Shown piece after piece: positions 52,659 through 62,371 of a stretch of 64,000 nucleotides of DNA. Position numbers and translations under genes: made by a program. Position 1 is the stretch's first letter. Every line of letters begins with the position of its first letter. The DNA is from JAIQFV01 sp041494885 (GTDB taxonomy: Bacteria > Acidobacteriota > Terriglobia > JAIQFV01), in contig JBGQBO010000019.1 of assembly GCA_041494885.1 (NCBI GenBank), forward strand, positions 35,003 through 99,002. Reading direction: 5' to 3'. The notes under the pieces were generated by a model that had not been told where the DNA came from, did no database searches, and was given only the letters and a program-made list of their open reading frames with translations.

Positions 52659-55580
52659 TCAAAACTCAAAATCCAAGGAAAACTGAACCCGGCGGGCGCC
52701 CGCTCCCTCGATCGCCTGGCCGAAGCCTGCCAGAGAAGCCAGGTTTGATCCGAAGACCGGGTTGATCTTCAAAATATTCGGGTGATTAAACAGATTGAAG
52801 GCCTCCGCAACAAGATCGAGTCGGGCGGACCTGCCAAATGGAAAGTACTTCAGAACACGAAAATCCGTTGAGGCCACTCCGGGTGTCTGAAGCGAGTTTC
52901 TTCCCTGGTCGAGCGGTCTCGTTGAGAGCGGGAAAGCATGGCTGCGATTTGAGTCGAGCCCAGTGAGCGGGTCGACCGGTCGGCTGGTCCCGAAAGTCAG
53001 GATCGCTGCCACTTCGATGTGACTGAACATTCGTGAGGCCCAGCCGTGATTGGCGGACTGCGTTTCCCCCTTTCCCTCGTTCTCGCCGATAGGCAAGTCC
53101 CAGAGGGCGTTGCATACAAATCGCTGGTGCTGGTGTTGATTAGAAAGCGCCCGTTCCGCTCGGAGATTGAGAGGATTTTCAGGTTGCTCCTCGAAATCCG
53201 ACGCATCGTCAATCGTCTTCGATAACGTATACGCCGCTGAGAACTCAAACTCGTCAGACATCCGCCGATTGAGTGAAAACGAGACGCCCTGGTAAGTCGA
53301 ACTTGCCGAATCTTCAATCTGGTAGATATCGTCAAAACGTGGATCGACGCGGCCCGGAGCGAAAACCGCCATCCCCACCTGTTGTGGCGTAGGATCAAGG
53401 ATACCGAGGCGGGCCGCGTTGGCAAGCGTCAGGATGACCGGCGGCAGAAGATTGATGTTTCGTGTGCGTGACAAATGCACCCCGCGCACCCGACTGTAGT
53501 CGGCGCGGAGTGTCAGATTACGAGCCAGTTGATACTCCACTCCGGCACTTGCTTGTTGGCTGTACGGAGTCGCAAGGTTCGGATCAGGGCGGATGATTGA
53601 AGGTGCAATGCCCGGTGCTGGAGCTGAAAGCGGCCCACCTTCTGCTGCCGCGAACAGGCTTGCGGCCTGAGGGCCATCAGCCACCAGCTCAAACCCCTGC
53701 GTGCCGTTTCTTTCAACACCACGAGCCAGATTCGCCAAAACGTACCGATCGAAATAGAGCCCCCACCCAGCTCGAACAACCCACTTCGAGGAAGGGCTCC
53801 AAGCCAGGCCAATCCGAGGACTCACGTTACCTGTGTCCTGATTGAACCCCGCTGGTAGATGCTCGAAGTCGAAGCGCACGCCCAGGTCCAGCATCACATG
53901 TGAGGGCAGCGACCAGTGCTCCTGCACGAAGGCACCAAAGACCGTCACCGGGAAATTGACATTTGTCCTCCCAAAGGCCTGACGGAACTGGTCGGGTTGG
54001 CCGTTCAGAAAGTCGCTGAGATCGCCAAACAGATAGACGCCCCCAAAGCCATCTGCCACGGAAGCATCCAGGTTGACTCGACTCACCGTCCCCCCTGTTT
54101 TGAAGAGGTGCTTACCGTAGACGCGCGAATACGTGTATCCAGCTTGGTAGTGATCTTCGCGCCGCGTGCTGGTGCCCCCATACGGACGGCCAAAATCCGC
54201 AAGTCCAGCGATGACAATCTCCGGGCCCAAAGAATCATTGGTCCGCAGCACAGCGCGGCGTGTTGAAACCTGGAACCGCAGGTCGCCCACGGCTTCCGAA
54301 CCATACACCGATGTGAGCGAGCCGGAAAGCGATTGATCACTTGTAAAGCTGCTGCCGCGCCCACTGGCATCCACAATGCCCGTTGTGTTGAATGCGTCGC
54401 TTGATTCTTTATTATTCGTAAAGGCATAACGCAGCATGAGCGAGGTGTTTTCTTTGAGCTGGTGATCCAGTCTACCAGCGGCTTCTGTCTCGGCACGGGC
54501 GACTGGAAAGAAGTGCGTCGCGATCTGCCGGGTACTGAGTCGGGGATATGCCCCAGTTGCAAGGAATGCGTTGATGGCCAGCGCGACGCCGGGGCTGATG
54601 TCCGCGCTGCTTTGGCCGCGGTTGTGTTCCTGCTCGATGGCGGCGAAGTAGAAGGTGCGGTTTTTAATGACTGGTCCTCCGAGCGCAAACCCCGTGCGGT
54701 AACGTCGGAACGCCGGCCTGCCCGGTGTCGTCTCGAACGGGTCTTGGGCGTTGAGCGCGCTATCCTGAGCAAAAAAGAATGCGTCCCCGTGGGTCGCGTT
54801 CGTCCCGGACCGAGTAATCACGTTGATCGAACCCCCCGAGGCTCCACCCGATTCGGCTGAGAGACCATTATTGACCACCTGAAATTCCTGCACGATTTCA
54901 GGCGAGAGCTCAATGCGGCTCGAACCCGTGTACTCATCGTTGTTGTCCAGTCCATCGATCGAAACACTGTTGCTCCGGGTCCGCAGGCCGCCGAACGTGA
55001 AGCCGCTCCCCGCGAGTGGCGTGGCGCCGCTGGCGCCGGAGGCCGGAGGCGAACTCGAGACGCCGGGCGCAAGCAAGACGAAATCCAGGTAGTTGCGACT
55101 TCGCACCGGCAACTCTTCGATTCTTTCTTTGTCCACAGACGATACAACCGAGGTCTCGGAAGGATCAATGGATGATGGCTGCGCGTTCACCGTAACCTCG
55201 GAAGAAGAAGACGCTAGAACAAGCACAATATTCAGGTGGACTGTCCCGCCGAGAGGCAATCCGACGCCCGCAAGCGTATAGGGTGCGAAAGCGGGATACT
55301 CGACGCGCACTTCATAGGTTCCCGCGTTGAGTTCTCCCGCATGGAAGGCGCCCCGATCATCTGTTGCACCCGTGCGAATCTGATTTGTTTCAGTGTTTCG
55401 CAGCGTTACCTTCGCGTTCGCTATGACAGCACCGCTACTGTCGCGGACGTTTCCCTCAACGGCCGCTCCTACCTTCGAAACTTGAGCACTTGTATCCACC
55501 ATCTTAAAAAGAATCAGGAACAACGCCGTTAAAGCAATAAGTCCAGTTCGTGTACAAGGCGAATTCCCTTGAATGGACAT
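52659..55580 (-). CDS. TonB-dependent receptor with carboxypeptidase-regulatory-like domain
   Basis: 973 residues. A signal peptide (LIALTALFLILFKMVDTSAQ) precedes a carboxypeptidase-regulatory-like domain (about residues 35-125), a TonB plug (about 150-270, with SIDGLDNNDEYTG) and a large outer-membrane barrel ending in VQFSLDFEF, a terminal aromatic residue as needed for outer-membrane insertion. Such Oar-like receptors are very common in Acidobacteriota and import or bind large ligands. ATG at 55580 is used. The CadC-like regulator 0.6 kb upstream on the same strand may control it. Ligand unknown. Confidence 0.9.
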   Translation of the reverse strand: MSIQGNSPCTRTGLIALTALFLILFKMVDTSAQVSKVGAAVEGNVRDSSGAVIANAKVTLRNTETNQIRTGATDDRGAFHAGELNAGTYEVRVEYPAFAPYTLAGVGLPLGGTVHLNIVLVLASSSSEVTVNAQPSSIDPSETSVVSSVDKERIEELPVRSRNYLDFVLLAPGVSSSPPASGASGATPLAGSGFTFGGLRTRSNSVSIDGLDNNDEYTGSSRIELSPEIVQEFQVVNNGLSAESGGASGGSINVITRSGTNATHGDAFFFAQDSALNAQDPFETTPGRPAFRRYRTGFALGGPVIKNRTFYFAAIEQEHNRGQSSADISPGVALAINAFLATGAYPRLSTRQIATHFFPVARAETEAAGRLDHQLKENTSLMLRYAFTNNKESSDAFNTTGIVDASGRGSSFTSDQSLSGSLTSVYGSEAVGDLRFQVSTRRAVLRTNDSLGPEIVIAGLADFGRPYGGTSTRREDHYQAGYTYSRVYGKHLFKTGGTVSRVNLDASVADGFGGVYLFGDLSDFLNGQPDQFRQAFGRTNVNFPVTVFGAFVQEHWSLPSHVMLDLGVRFDFEHLPAGFNQDTGNVSPRIGLAWSPSSKWVVRAGWGLYFDRYVLANLARGVERNGTQGFELVADGPQAASLFAAAEGGPLSAPAPGIAPSIIRPDPNLATPYSQQASAGVEYQLARNLTLRADYSRVRGVHLSRTRNINLLPPVILTLANAARLGILDPTPQQVGMAVFAPGRVDPRFDDIYQIEDSASSTYQGVSFSLNRRMSDEFEFSAAYTLSKTIDDASDFEEQPENPLNLRAERALSNQHQHQRFVCNALWDLPIGENEGKGETQSANHGWASRMFSHIEVAAILTFGTSRPVDPLTGLDSNRSHAFPLSTRPLDQGRNSLQTPGVASTDFRVLKYFPFGRSARLDLVAEAFNLFNHPNILKINPVFGSNLASLAGFGQAIEGAGARRVQFSLDFEF

Positions 55581-55723
55581 ATCAGTTCACCGCTCCATAA
55601 GTAAGATCAAATCCCCGGCGGACTCCGGCATGCGGAAGGGTCTTAGCGAATCCTTCCGCCACTGGCGAGACACCGGGTCATTAGAGGTATGAAAACGAGA
55701 GTGAAGGACCCACTAAAGGAGGA

Positions 55724-56056
55724 TCAGATACGCAGCACCGCTACCTGGGGACTTATAGAAACAGCAGGTATTGAGAGAGGGCTGACTGATAGCCGTTTGG
55801 AATATCTGCTCAAGATGGGAAGTACGCGGGACGCTACCACCGACCAACACCGGGTAGCCCGGACGTATACACCGGTCATTGAGAATGCCAAACCCACACA
55901 CAAAGCTAGAACCACGAGTGTGTACTCTGTGTCGTTGCCCGTTTGAAGGGTATGATCCCAGTGGTCGAACATCTCGATCACGGGACAGGCAAAGCAGATG
56001 ATCAAAGCGATGGTAGCCGTTATTCGTGCCATTCTTGACCGCATCAAACGAATCAT
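55724..56056 (-). CDS. Small membrane protein of unknown function
   Basis: 110 residues from ATG at 56056, with further Met choices in the first ten residues. Two hydrophobic segments are visible (ITATIALIICFACPVIEMF and LVVLALCVGLAFSMTGVYV) around a FDHWDHTLQTGNDTEYT loop. The hydrophilic loop and helix pattern resemble small uncharacterised membrane proteins with a D-H-W-D-x-T-x-x-T-G-N-D-T-E-Y core. No clear ribosome binding site. Expression is uncertain, but the composition is protein-like. Confidence 0.55.
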   Translation of the reverse strand: MIRLMRSRMARITATIALIICFACPVIEMFDHWDHTLQTGNDTEYTLVVLALCVGLAFSMTGVYVRATRCWSVVASRVLPILSRYSKRLSVSPLSIPAVSISPQVAVLRI

Positions 56057-56113
56057 AATTCTGTGCGTTGGCCCAGTCAAGCGACAGGTTACGGAGTGCT
56101 AGTACAAGATATC

Positions 56114-56176
56114 GGGTGGCGCACACATACGTTCTTGGGATGTGTGCGCTGCTTGGATGACGGACGGGTGGTGCAC
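56114..56176. repeat. REP-like hairpin copy
   Basis: GGGTGGCGCACACATACG..TGTGTGCGCTGC at 56114-56149, then GGGTGGTGCACATA at about 56166. These are degenerate members of the family at 45343-45693, placed just after the regulator gene stop. Confidence 0.65.
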
Positions 56177-56207
56177 ATAACATTAAGACGGAGTTGGGAA
56201 ATAGTTT

Positions 56208-58202
56208 CTAGAAGAATGCAGCTTTGAAGGCTTCGTGCCGTTGGCGCGCTACACTCATGAGGTGAGAAAACTCATTTTCGTTGCGAAGACCATCTAGAAG
56301 CGGATCAGCCGCGAAATAGGGGTAAGGAAAAAATCCATTCTCGATGCTCTGCTTCAAGACGCGCAGGGCCGACGATTTGTCGCCAAGCATCGCGTAGGCT
56401 TGCGCGAGCTTGTAAATCGCTTCGGGATCACCCACGCGGCGTTCATTGATTTTGTTTTCCACGGAACGCAGCATTTCCGCGGCCTCCGAAGCCTGGTGCT
56501 GAATTCCAAGGCTGATCGCTTTACCAATCTCTGCGTGCAAAAGAGAACGATCCAGCTCAAAGGAGTGATCAAAGTCTCGCGCTCCTTGAGCGTAGTTCTT
56601 CTTGTAGTACTCGCCAAACCCGCGATAAAACACGATCAGAGCGGAATCATCGGTTGCGGGAAGACTCCCGAGGAATTTGTCGTACTGTCCGAGGTAGAGA
56701 TAGCTGTTCAGTGTCGAACTATTGAGCTTCACGCCCGGGTCGAGTTGTCGCGCCCGTTCGGATTCAGACACGGACTGCTGCAGCATGCCGGCGAAGCGGT
56801 AGGCATAGCCCAATTCCCAATGAATTTCCGCGTGATTGGGATTGGTTCGCAGGGCTTCCCGCAACAGGGGCACAGACTTTTCCACCCTGCCCGTGTCCGT
56901 GAACATGTTTGCCATGTAAATGCGGGCGTCGATTTGATCCGGTCGGAGCGCGAGGGCGCGTTCGAATGCGGCCTGGGCCTTGCGGTACTGCTCCCCCCCG
57001 CCAAATTGAAACGAGGCGTTCGCCGTGTACGAACGGCCCAGGTTGGCCCAGGTCAGTGCGTAGTTTGGAGAGAGTTCCGCCGACTTCTCCAACATATTGA
57101 TCGCCACGGGGAAATCATTTTTCGAATAGAGGTCAATCCCGCGCAGGTAATATTCGTAGCCCAGGGGATTGACCGCTTCATCGGGCCTCAGCCGTTCCAC
57201 TTCGGACGGCGAAAGAGTCAGCTCCAAACCTTTAATTATTTGCTGTGCGAAGCTGTCCTGAACGCTCAGGAGTTTTTCGTATTTCAGATCGAACGTGCCC
57301 TTCCAAATAAGGTTTTGCGTTTTTACATCGATGAGCTGGCTGGTGATTCGCAGATCGTCGCCTTCGTGGAGGAAGGTGCCCGTGAGAAGCGTATCGACGT
57401 TGAGGTCCGCAGCGACTTTGGAAATGTCAATGGCTTGCGTCTTATATTTCTGGACGGCATAGGAAGGCCGGACCGCAAGTTCACTGACATAGTCCAGCTT
57501 GGTGATGACCGCGTTGGCGAGTGAGAATCCGAGAAAATCATCATTGGGATTCTCCCGCAAGTTCTGAAAAGGGAGGACCGCCAACCGGTGCGGTTGTTCC
57601 GCAGGCGGTATGCGTGTGGATCGGCCTCGATAGATCATATAACCCAGTCCAAAAAGAACGATGAGAACAGAACTGAGAGCCAGAACGCTGGAACGCGGCC
57701 AAAACCCTTCCTTCGCGTTCCTCCTCGGTGGCGCTAAATCGCGGACCGGAACAGCTTCAACTTGCGCTGGAATCGGCGGCAGGGTTATGTCGCTTTTCAA
57801 GACGACCGGTTCGCTTGGAACTTGTAAACTTTTGTCTCGCACTTCCGTAACGGGAACAGCAAAACGGTAGCCCTTCTTAGGCACCGTCTCGATGTATTGC
57901 CTCCCATCGGGTGTCTCCCCCAGGACCTTGCGCAAGGCAGAAATATTTATGGTCATATTGGCCTCTTCCACAAAACTGTCCGGCCAGACTTTGCTCATCA
58001 ATTCTTCTTTAGTCGTGAGTCGGTTGCCGTTCTGAACGAGCACAAGAAGGATGTCGAACGCTTTAGGGGTGATGGAAACCGGGGTCCCGGCACTCAAAAG
58101 CAAATGGTCGGTGGGGTCAAAGTGGAATCGGCCGAATTCGTACAACGCCTTCGTCTCCAATGCGGTTGCCGCTCTTCGAAAGCCCTTGGAAAATCCTTGC
58201 AA
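56208..58202 (-). CDS. CadC-like transcriptional regulator with TPR domain
   Basis: 664 residues from TTG at 58202, the only start codon that keeps the domain intact. Residues about 20-115 form a winged-helix DNA-binding domain (TPKAFDILLVLVQNGNRLTT, VEEANMTINISALRKVLGE). A single membrane helix (VLALSSVLIVLFGLGYMIY) follows near residue 180, then a periplasmic region with an adenylate-cyclase-like LAVLPFQNL segment and at least six TPR repeats. CadC-type proteins sense an external signal and bind DNA on the cytoplasmic side. The gene is on the same strand as the TonB receptor downstream and divergent from the exported protein at 58455, so it may control either. Confidence 0.86.
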   Translation of the reverse strand: MQGFSKGFRRAATALETKALYEFGRFHFDPTDHLLLSAGTPVSITPKAFDILLVLVQNGNRLTTKEELMSKVWPDSFVEEANMTINISALRKVLGETPDGRQYIETVPKKGYRFAVPVTEVRDKSLQVPSEPVVLKSDITLPPIPAQVEAVPVRDLAPPRRNAKEGFWPRSSVLALSSVLIVLFGLGYMIYRGRSTRIPPAEQPHRLAVLPFQNLRENPNDDFLGFSLANAVITKLDYVSELAVRPSYAVQKYKTQAIDISKVAADLNVDTLLTGTFLHEGDDLRITSQLIDVKTQNLIWKGTFDLKYEKLLSVQDSFAQQIIKGLELTLSPSEVERLRPDEAVNPLGYEYYLRGIDLYSKNDFPVAINMLEKSAELSPNYALTWANLGRSYTANASFQFGGGEQYRKAQAAFERALALRPDQIDARIYMANMFTDTGRVEKSVPLLREALRTNPNHAEIHWELGYAYRFAGMLQQSVSESERARQLDPGVKLNSSTLNSYLYLGQYDKFLGSLPATDDSALIVFYRGFGEYYKKNYAQGARDFDHSFELDRSLLHAEIGKAISLGIQHQASEAAEMLRSVENKINERRVGDPEAIYKLAQAYAMLGDKSSALRVLKQSIENGFFPYPYFAADPLLDGLRNENEFSHLMSVARQRHEAFKAAFF

Positions 58203-58454
58203 TTTTCTTAAGACGCCTTAAGGACGCATGAGAGCACCTCGACTAAACTGGCCACGTTGTCGACAGGAATAAATGGCAGGGCAGTGGAAAAAAGCGAAGC
58301 ATCCGAATCATCGCGCTTCGCGAGTTCCGGTCGTTTAGCCCTTTCATTTTCCTGAGCCGGGCAACACTCCTCTCCTCCGGGAGAGGAATCAGTGGTGGAG
58401 GATCTCATCAGGGCCCTTCACATAATTTAACTTAATTGACTGAAAAGGAGAACA

Positions 58455-59144
58455 GTGAAAAATAACAAACTTTTACATTTCTGGAAGCGGATCGTGCTCA
58501 ACGCGACTCTGTTTGTGTTGGCGGTAGTCACAGGGGCTACAATCCTTCCAACCCTGGCTTCAGCTCAGACCAAGAAGGACGAAACCAGCTTTAACCTCGT
58601 TGCAAACCCAGCGTTTGTGAATTGCCTGCGCGGGCCTTCTTCTGAAGAACCGAGGGCCCGGGCCACGGTCATTCACGGCAAATTGAATGACACGCTCATT
58701 CTGGATCTTGACGGGATCAAACCCGGCCTGGCCTTCGACCTGTTCACCGTGCAGCGCAGTCCATTCCTCTCTGATGGTACACCGGATTCCAGTTTCAGAA
58801 ATTTCGGATTCGCCTGGTACCAGTCGGATATTCAGATCGGCAAAAACACTGATGACGGCCACGTGAGCATCAGGACGATTCTGCTCGACGATATTTTTGG
58901 ATTTGATCCAGATGTGGCACTGGCACCGACGAATACATTCCACCTGGGCTTCTGGTTTGACAATCCCCAGGATGCCGCCGCGTGCGGTTTCCCGGCCAAC
59001 GATCCCACCAAGCTTACACCGTTCAACGGCGAGCACAAAGCTGGCCCGCTGGCGATGATCAGCTTGCCTGACCCGGTCTCGAAGCTGGGACCGCTCTGCA
59101 CTAATCCTGACACTTCACACACACCCGCCACCTGCAACCCCTAA
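58455..59144 (+). CDS. Exported protein of unknown function
   Basis: 229 residues from GTG at 58455 with AAAGGAG 6 bases upstream. A signal peptide (LFVLAVVTGATILPTLASAQ) is clear, then a globular region with three cysteines (NCLRG, ACGFP, LCTNP) and a Ser/Thr/Pro-rich end. DTLILDLDGIKPGLAFDLFT looks like a beta-sandwich strand pair. No family is recognised. It is divergent from the CadC-like regulator, with 252 bases between, and is followed by a perfect hairpin. It may be under that regulator's control. Confidence 0.75.
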   Translation: MKNNKLLHFWKRIVLNATLFVLAVVTGATILPTLASAQTKKDETSFNLVANPAFVNCLRGPSSEEPRARATVIHGKLNDTLILDLDGIKPGLAFDLFTVQRSPFLSDGTPDSSFRNFGFAWYQSDIQIGKNTDDGHVSIRTILLDDIFGFDPDVALAPTNTFHLGFWFDNPQDAAACGFPANDPTKLTPFNGEHKAGPLAMISLPDPVSKLGPLCTNPDTSHTPATCNP

Positions 59145-59160
59145 GGTGGTGCTGCTGGGT

Positions 59161-59193
59161 GGGAACGGGGCGGCCATCGGCTGCCCCGTTCCC
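59161..59193. terminator. Perfect inverted repeat after the exported protein
   Basis: GGGAACGGGGC at 59161-59171 pairs perfectly with GCCCCGTTCCC at 59183-59193, 16 bases after the stop codon. There is no T-run, so it is either a factor-assisted terminator or an mRNA-stabilising hairpin. Confidence 0.55.
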
Positions 59194-59367
59194 CACTCTG
59201 CATGCCCGTCAGCAGAGGAGGGCGAAAAGTGAATATTGGGAGTGGTCAAGCAGTACTCGTCGCGGCAGGCAAGGACGAGTGCTAGGCGAATGCGAGCGCC
59301 GCGCGGTGAGAATCCTCAACTTTGTGCCAATCGTGGCTGTCCCCATTTACTTTATTTATTCATCCTG

Positions 59368-60093
59368 TCAGAGCGCGGCTGGCCGAGCCTCGACGATGTC
59401 GAGAAGGACCCTCGTCAGTTCCTCGGGTCGATCCAACATCACGTCGTGGCCGCACGTCATTGTAAGCGTTTTCCAGCCCTTTGTTTTAGCCCGCTCGTAA
59501 AACGGGGGGAACGGCGAATTGTCCCACCCCGTCGCCAGGATGAACGTCACCGGTTTCACCGCGTCCACCCTCCTGCCTAACTTGATGCCCTGCTGGAAGG
59601 TTGCAAGCGGTTGCATGGTGCATTGCCGATTCATCCACTCGCGATCGCCGGAATTCACGTTGAAGACTTCGGCTGGGATGTGAGGAACCTTCCAACCTTC
59701 CCCGTCGCGCACGGAGGCTTCGAGCTGCAGATCCCTTTGGGAGGGCGGCAGAGTGTCGAGTAGGCTCTGGCCATCCTCCAGAACGAACGCGTCCAGGTAG
59801 ACCAGCGCACCGATAAATTCCGGAACGCGGTCCATAACGCCGCTGATTACGCAACCGCCGTACGAGTGACCGCACAGCACCACATCCGATAGTTCCTCCC
59901 ACTGAATCAGGTTGACGACGTCCATGATGTGCGTATCCAGGTTAACGTGCGGAGATAGCAAGTGCGAACGCTCCGCAACGCCGGTCAAGGTCGGCGTGAA
60001 CACTTCGTGCCCCCGCGCTTGGAGCGCCTTCCGAATGCGCTTCCAGCACCAACTACCATGCCATGCACCGTGTACGAGAACGAATGTAGCCAT
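59368..60093 (-). CDS. Alpha/beta hydrolase
   Basis: 241 residues from ATG at 60093, where AGAAGGAGGGTT gives a strong ribosome binding site; the frame is open to 60165. The oxyanion region LVHGAWHGSWCW opens the fold, the nucleophile elbow is GHSYGG, and GHDVMLDRPEE holds the probable catalytic His. This group (salicylate esterase/EstC-like) hydrolyses small esters. It is convergent with the exported protein gene. No clear functional link to its neighbours. Confidence 0.88.
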   Translation of the reverse strand: MATFVLVHGAWHGSWCWKRIRKALQARGHEVFTPTLTGVAERSHLLSPHVNLDTHIMDVVNLIQWEELSDVVLCGHSYGGCVISGVMDRVPEFIGALVYLDAFVLEDGQSLLDTLPPSQRDLQLEASVRDGEGWKVPHIPAEVFNVNSGDREWMNRQCTMQPLATFQQGIKLGRRVDAVKPVTFILATGWDNSPFPPFYERAKTKGWKTLTMTCGHDVMLDRPEELTRVLLDIVEARPAAL

Positions 60094-60247
60094 AACCCTC
60101 CTTCTGGTTTGATTGAGGCCTCCTGTCCCGACGTGCCGGGAATATCCGCCCAACCGCTCCGACATCAGCGGCGGCGCGCAATGCCGTCTGCTGCATTCCG
60201 TTGTTGGGCGGCGTGGCAGCCGAGAAATCCAGCCCGCTTGTCAGGGG

Positions 60248-60391
60248 TCAGTGTTTCTGCGACACAAAGTTCTGTGCCTCTTGCAGCGCGAGTAGTCTCG
60301 TGCCGCCAGCGGCAACCCCAAGCAGCTCCTGGTAGAACGCACGGGCCTGGGACTCGTCACCGCGCGCGCGTGCTGCGCGAGCAGCTCCCAG
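60248..60391 (-). pseudogene. Continuation of the TPR gene beyond the in-frame TAG
   Basis: Directly after TAG the frame reads LGAARAARARGDESQARAFY, then about 27 further residues to TGA at 60248-60250, completing the expected last TPR helix pair. The simplest explanation is one base change from TTG or similar to TAG, or a sequencing error. The protein without it would still keep most repeats. Confidence 0.75.
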
Positions 60392-61981
60392 CTAGCTATT
60401 GAAGCGCCGCGGGTATAGATCCAATGAGCGCTTGTAGGCTGCGAGCGCCTCCGCGGGATGTTTCTGCTCCAGAAGAACGTCTCCCAAGAGTTCAAAAGCG
60501 GGTAAAGTGGGGGCGGGAGTCACGGCGGGCTTGGGGGTTGAAACCTCAAGCTCGGCTGCCTGTCGCAGCAGCGCCACGCTTGATTCGCTGTCTTCCCTTA
60601 CGTGCGCGAGCCATGCCCCTACCTCAAGGCGAAGGATTCGAATTTGGCGAGCAAAGAGATCTTCGCCTGTCTGGCCGGCGGCAGTCTCGAGTTCCTCTAA
60701 ACGCTTGGCGGCCCGTCGAGCTTCGTCGACCCCACCTTGGTGTGCCGAACCGAGGCCGCGGGCGAACCACGTGACAGCCTCTGGCCACATAAAACGGTCC
60801 CAGTCAAGGAATGGGGGGTCGCGGGGAACCAGCAGCGCCGCTTCGCTCCAGGCATGTCGCTCCAAGGCATATCGCGCCTGGGTGGATGCCAGGTGAAAGG
60901 CCGTCTTGAAGGTGGGTTCCAGTCGAGCCGTTCCTCGCAACCGCTTCAACTGCGCAGCGGCTTCGTCGTCCGCACCTTTCTGCAGATAGGCATAGATGAG
61001 GTATTCGATGGCGTGTGGAAACTCGTCCCAAACGAACTCCCCATTCTTGCCGGCGGGATATTCCAGGGCGGCCTCCGCAGCTTGGAGGTTGCCCCGTATC
61101 ACGCGGTCCCAGTCTCCGAGGCGAGTATAAATGTGCGTCGGCATGTGGAGCGCATGGGGGTTACGGGGAGCGACCGTCTCATACTTGCGAACGATCTCCA
61201 GCGATTCGGTCTCCCGGCCCGGCACATCATTGGCATGTATCAAGTAGTGCATGGCCCCCGGATGCTCAGGGTTCTGCTTGTACACAACAAGCAGTATCTT
61301 GGCAGCGCGCTCTGAGTGCTCTCGCGAGACACTATCGGAAGGTGCGGTGGCAAGAAGTGCCAGCGCGTAGAAGCAGGCCGCTTCGGGGTCCTGCGGGTAA
61401 GCGACATACACCGCTTCCATCGCCTCCTCCCATCGACGGATTCGCTGCCAATAGTTGGACGATGCGGGCTCACGGAAGAACGCCTCCGCGGCAGCTACGA
61501 AAAGGCGCTCCCGCTTCGTTAGCGGCTCCAGCGCTTTTGCCTTCTCCACTGCTTCCCACCCGTGTCGGAGGTCTTCGGAGCTCGGCCGTGTGGGCCAGAG
61601 CGGTTGAAACAGGGTCATCGCAATCCCCCAGTGCGCCATCGCACACTGGGGATCGGTTCTGGCTACCTGCTCGAATGCCTCCCTCGCCTGCGGGTAGGTC
61701 ATGTGGTGAAGCAACGCGATCGCTCGATTGAACTCCACCTGCGCTTGCTTGGAGCAGGAGACCGGGAAGTCAACCGTCCCCAAGTCGTGCCCAGCGTGCT
61801 GCGGCATTTGGGTTGCCCCGGATGCTATGCTGGCAAGCAGGACCAGCGTCAGCACCACTGCAGAGCCCCAAAAGGCACGATAGAGCCTGGGTTCCACTGC
61901 TTTCTCATCGGAGGCTTCTCGCCCATGTCGTCTTCGACGATCCACGATTTTCGTTTCTCCAATCCGCCAACTTCGACCCAT
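60392..61981 (-). CDS. TPR-repeat exported protein, shortened by an amber codon
   Basis: About 529 residues from ATG at 61981, where the usual N-terminal hydrophobic segment (FWGSAVVLTLVLLASIASGA) follows; ATG at 62023 is also possible. Several TPR repeats are visible, including LLHHMTYPQAREAFEQVART and LEQKHPAEALAAYKRSLDLY, with a GAMHYLIHANDVPG block common to a family of acidobacterial TPR proteins. The frame ends at TAG 60392-60394 after RRFNS, but the same frame continues for 47 more codons with TPR-like content (see next entry). TPR proteins bind partners and often act in periplasmic complexes. Confidence 0.82.
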   Translation of the reverse strand: MGRSWRIGETKIVDRRRRHGREASDEKAVEPRLYRAFWGSAVVLTLVLLASIASGATQMPQHAGHDLGTVDFPVSCSKQAQVEFNRAIALLHHMTYPQAREAFEQVARTDPQCAMAHWGIAMTLFQPLWPTRPSSEDLRHGWEAVEKAKALEPLTKRERLFVAAAEAFFREPASSNYWQRIRRWEEAMEAVYVAYPQDPEAACFYALALLATAPSDSVSREHSERAAKILLVVYKQNPEHPGAMHYLIHANDVPGRETESLEIVRKYETVAPRNPHALHMPTHIYTRLGDWDRVIRGNLQAAEAALEYPAGKNGEFVWDEFPHAIEYLIYAYLQKGADDEAAAQLKRLRGTARLEPTFKTAFHLASTQARYALERHAWSEAALLVPRDPPFLDWDRFMWPEAVTWFARGLGSAHQGGVDEARRAAKRLEELETAAGQTGEDLFARQIRILRLEVGAWLAHVREDSESSVALLRQAAELEVSTPKPAVTPAPTLPAFELLGDVLLEQKHPAEALAAYKRSLDLYPRRFNS

Positions 61982-62371
61982 GTCGAAGCCGAGAGCATTA
62001 AGTCCGCCTAAGGTGATGGGCATCAGCAGCAACGCGAAGCGTTGTCCGCCTGGATGCGGTTGTTCGACCGGCCAAGCAGGCGGTCGACTCCCTCTACGCA
62101 GCCTTCACCGGAAACCACTTCATGAGTATGGCCGACACCACCGCGATGTCAAGTGCGATTGGGAGTAGCTTGGTCGCGGTCCGGAGAATCCGATTATCAA
62201 GACCAGCTCCAGCGCCGCGCCACTCCGCCTGAACCCTTTTATTCCTTCACTCCCCTTCCTTCGATCATGATTGAGGAAACATCGTGCCGTAGAATGTATC
62301 TTCCAGGACAGTTCTTATTTCACTTCGACAGGCGTATATTATGGCCAATTTGAACGATCTCAGGAGGCTCG
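61982..62371. other. Divergent intergenic region
   Basis: About 390 bases between the TPR gene and the HExxH protein gene, which should hold promoters for both. TATTAT at about 62336 may be the -10 for the latter. No open frame or RNA fold was convincing. Confidence 0.35.

Noticed and set aside
56400..57524. Large plus-strand frame opposite the CadC-like regulator
   Set aside because: Antisense of TPR repeats; no conserved motifs or ribosome binding site.
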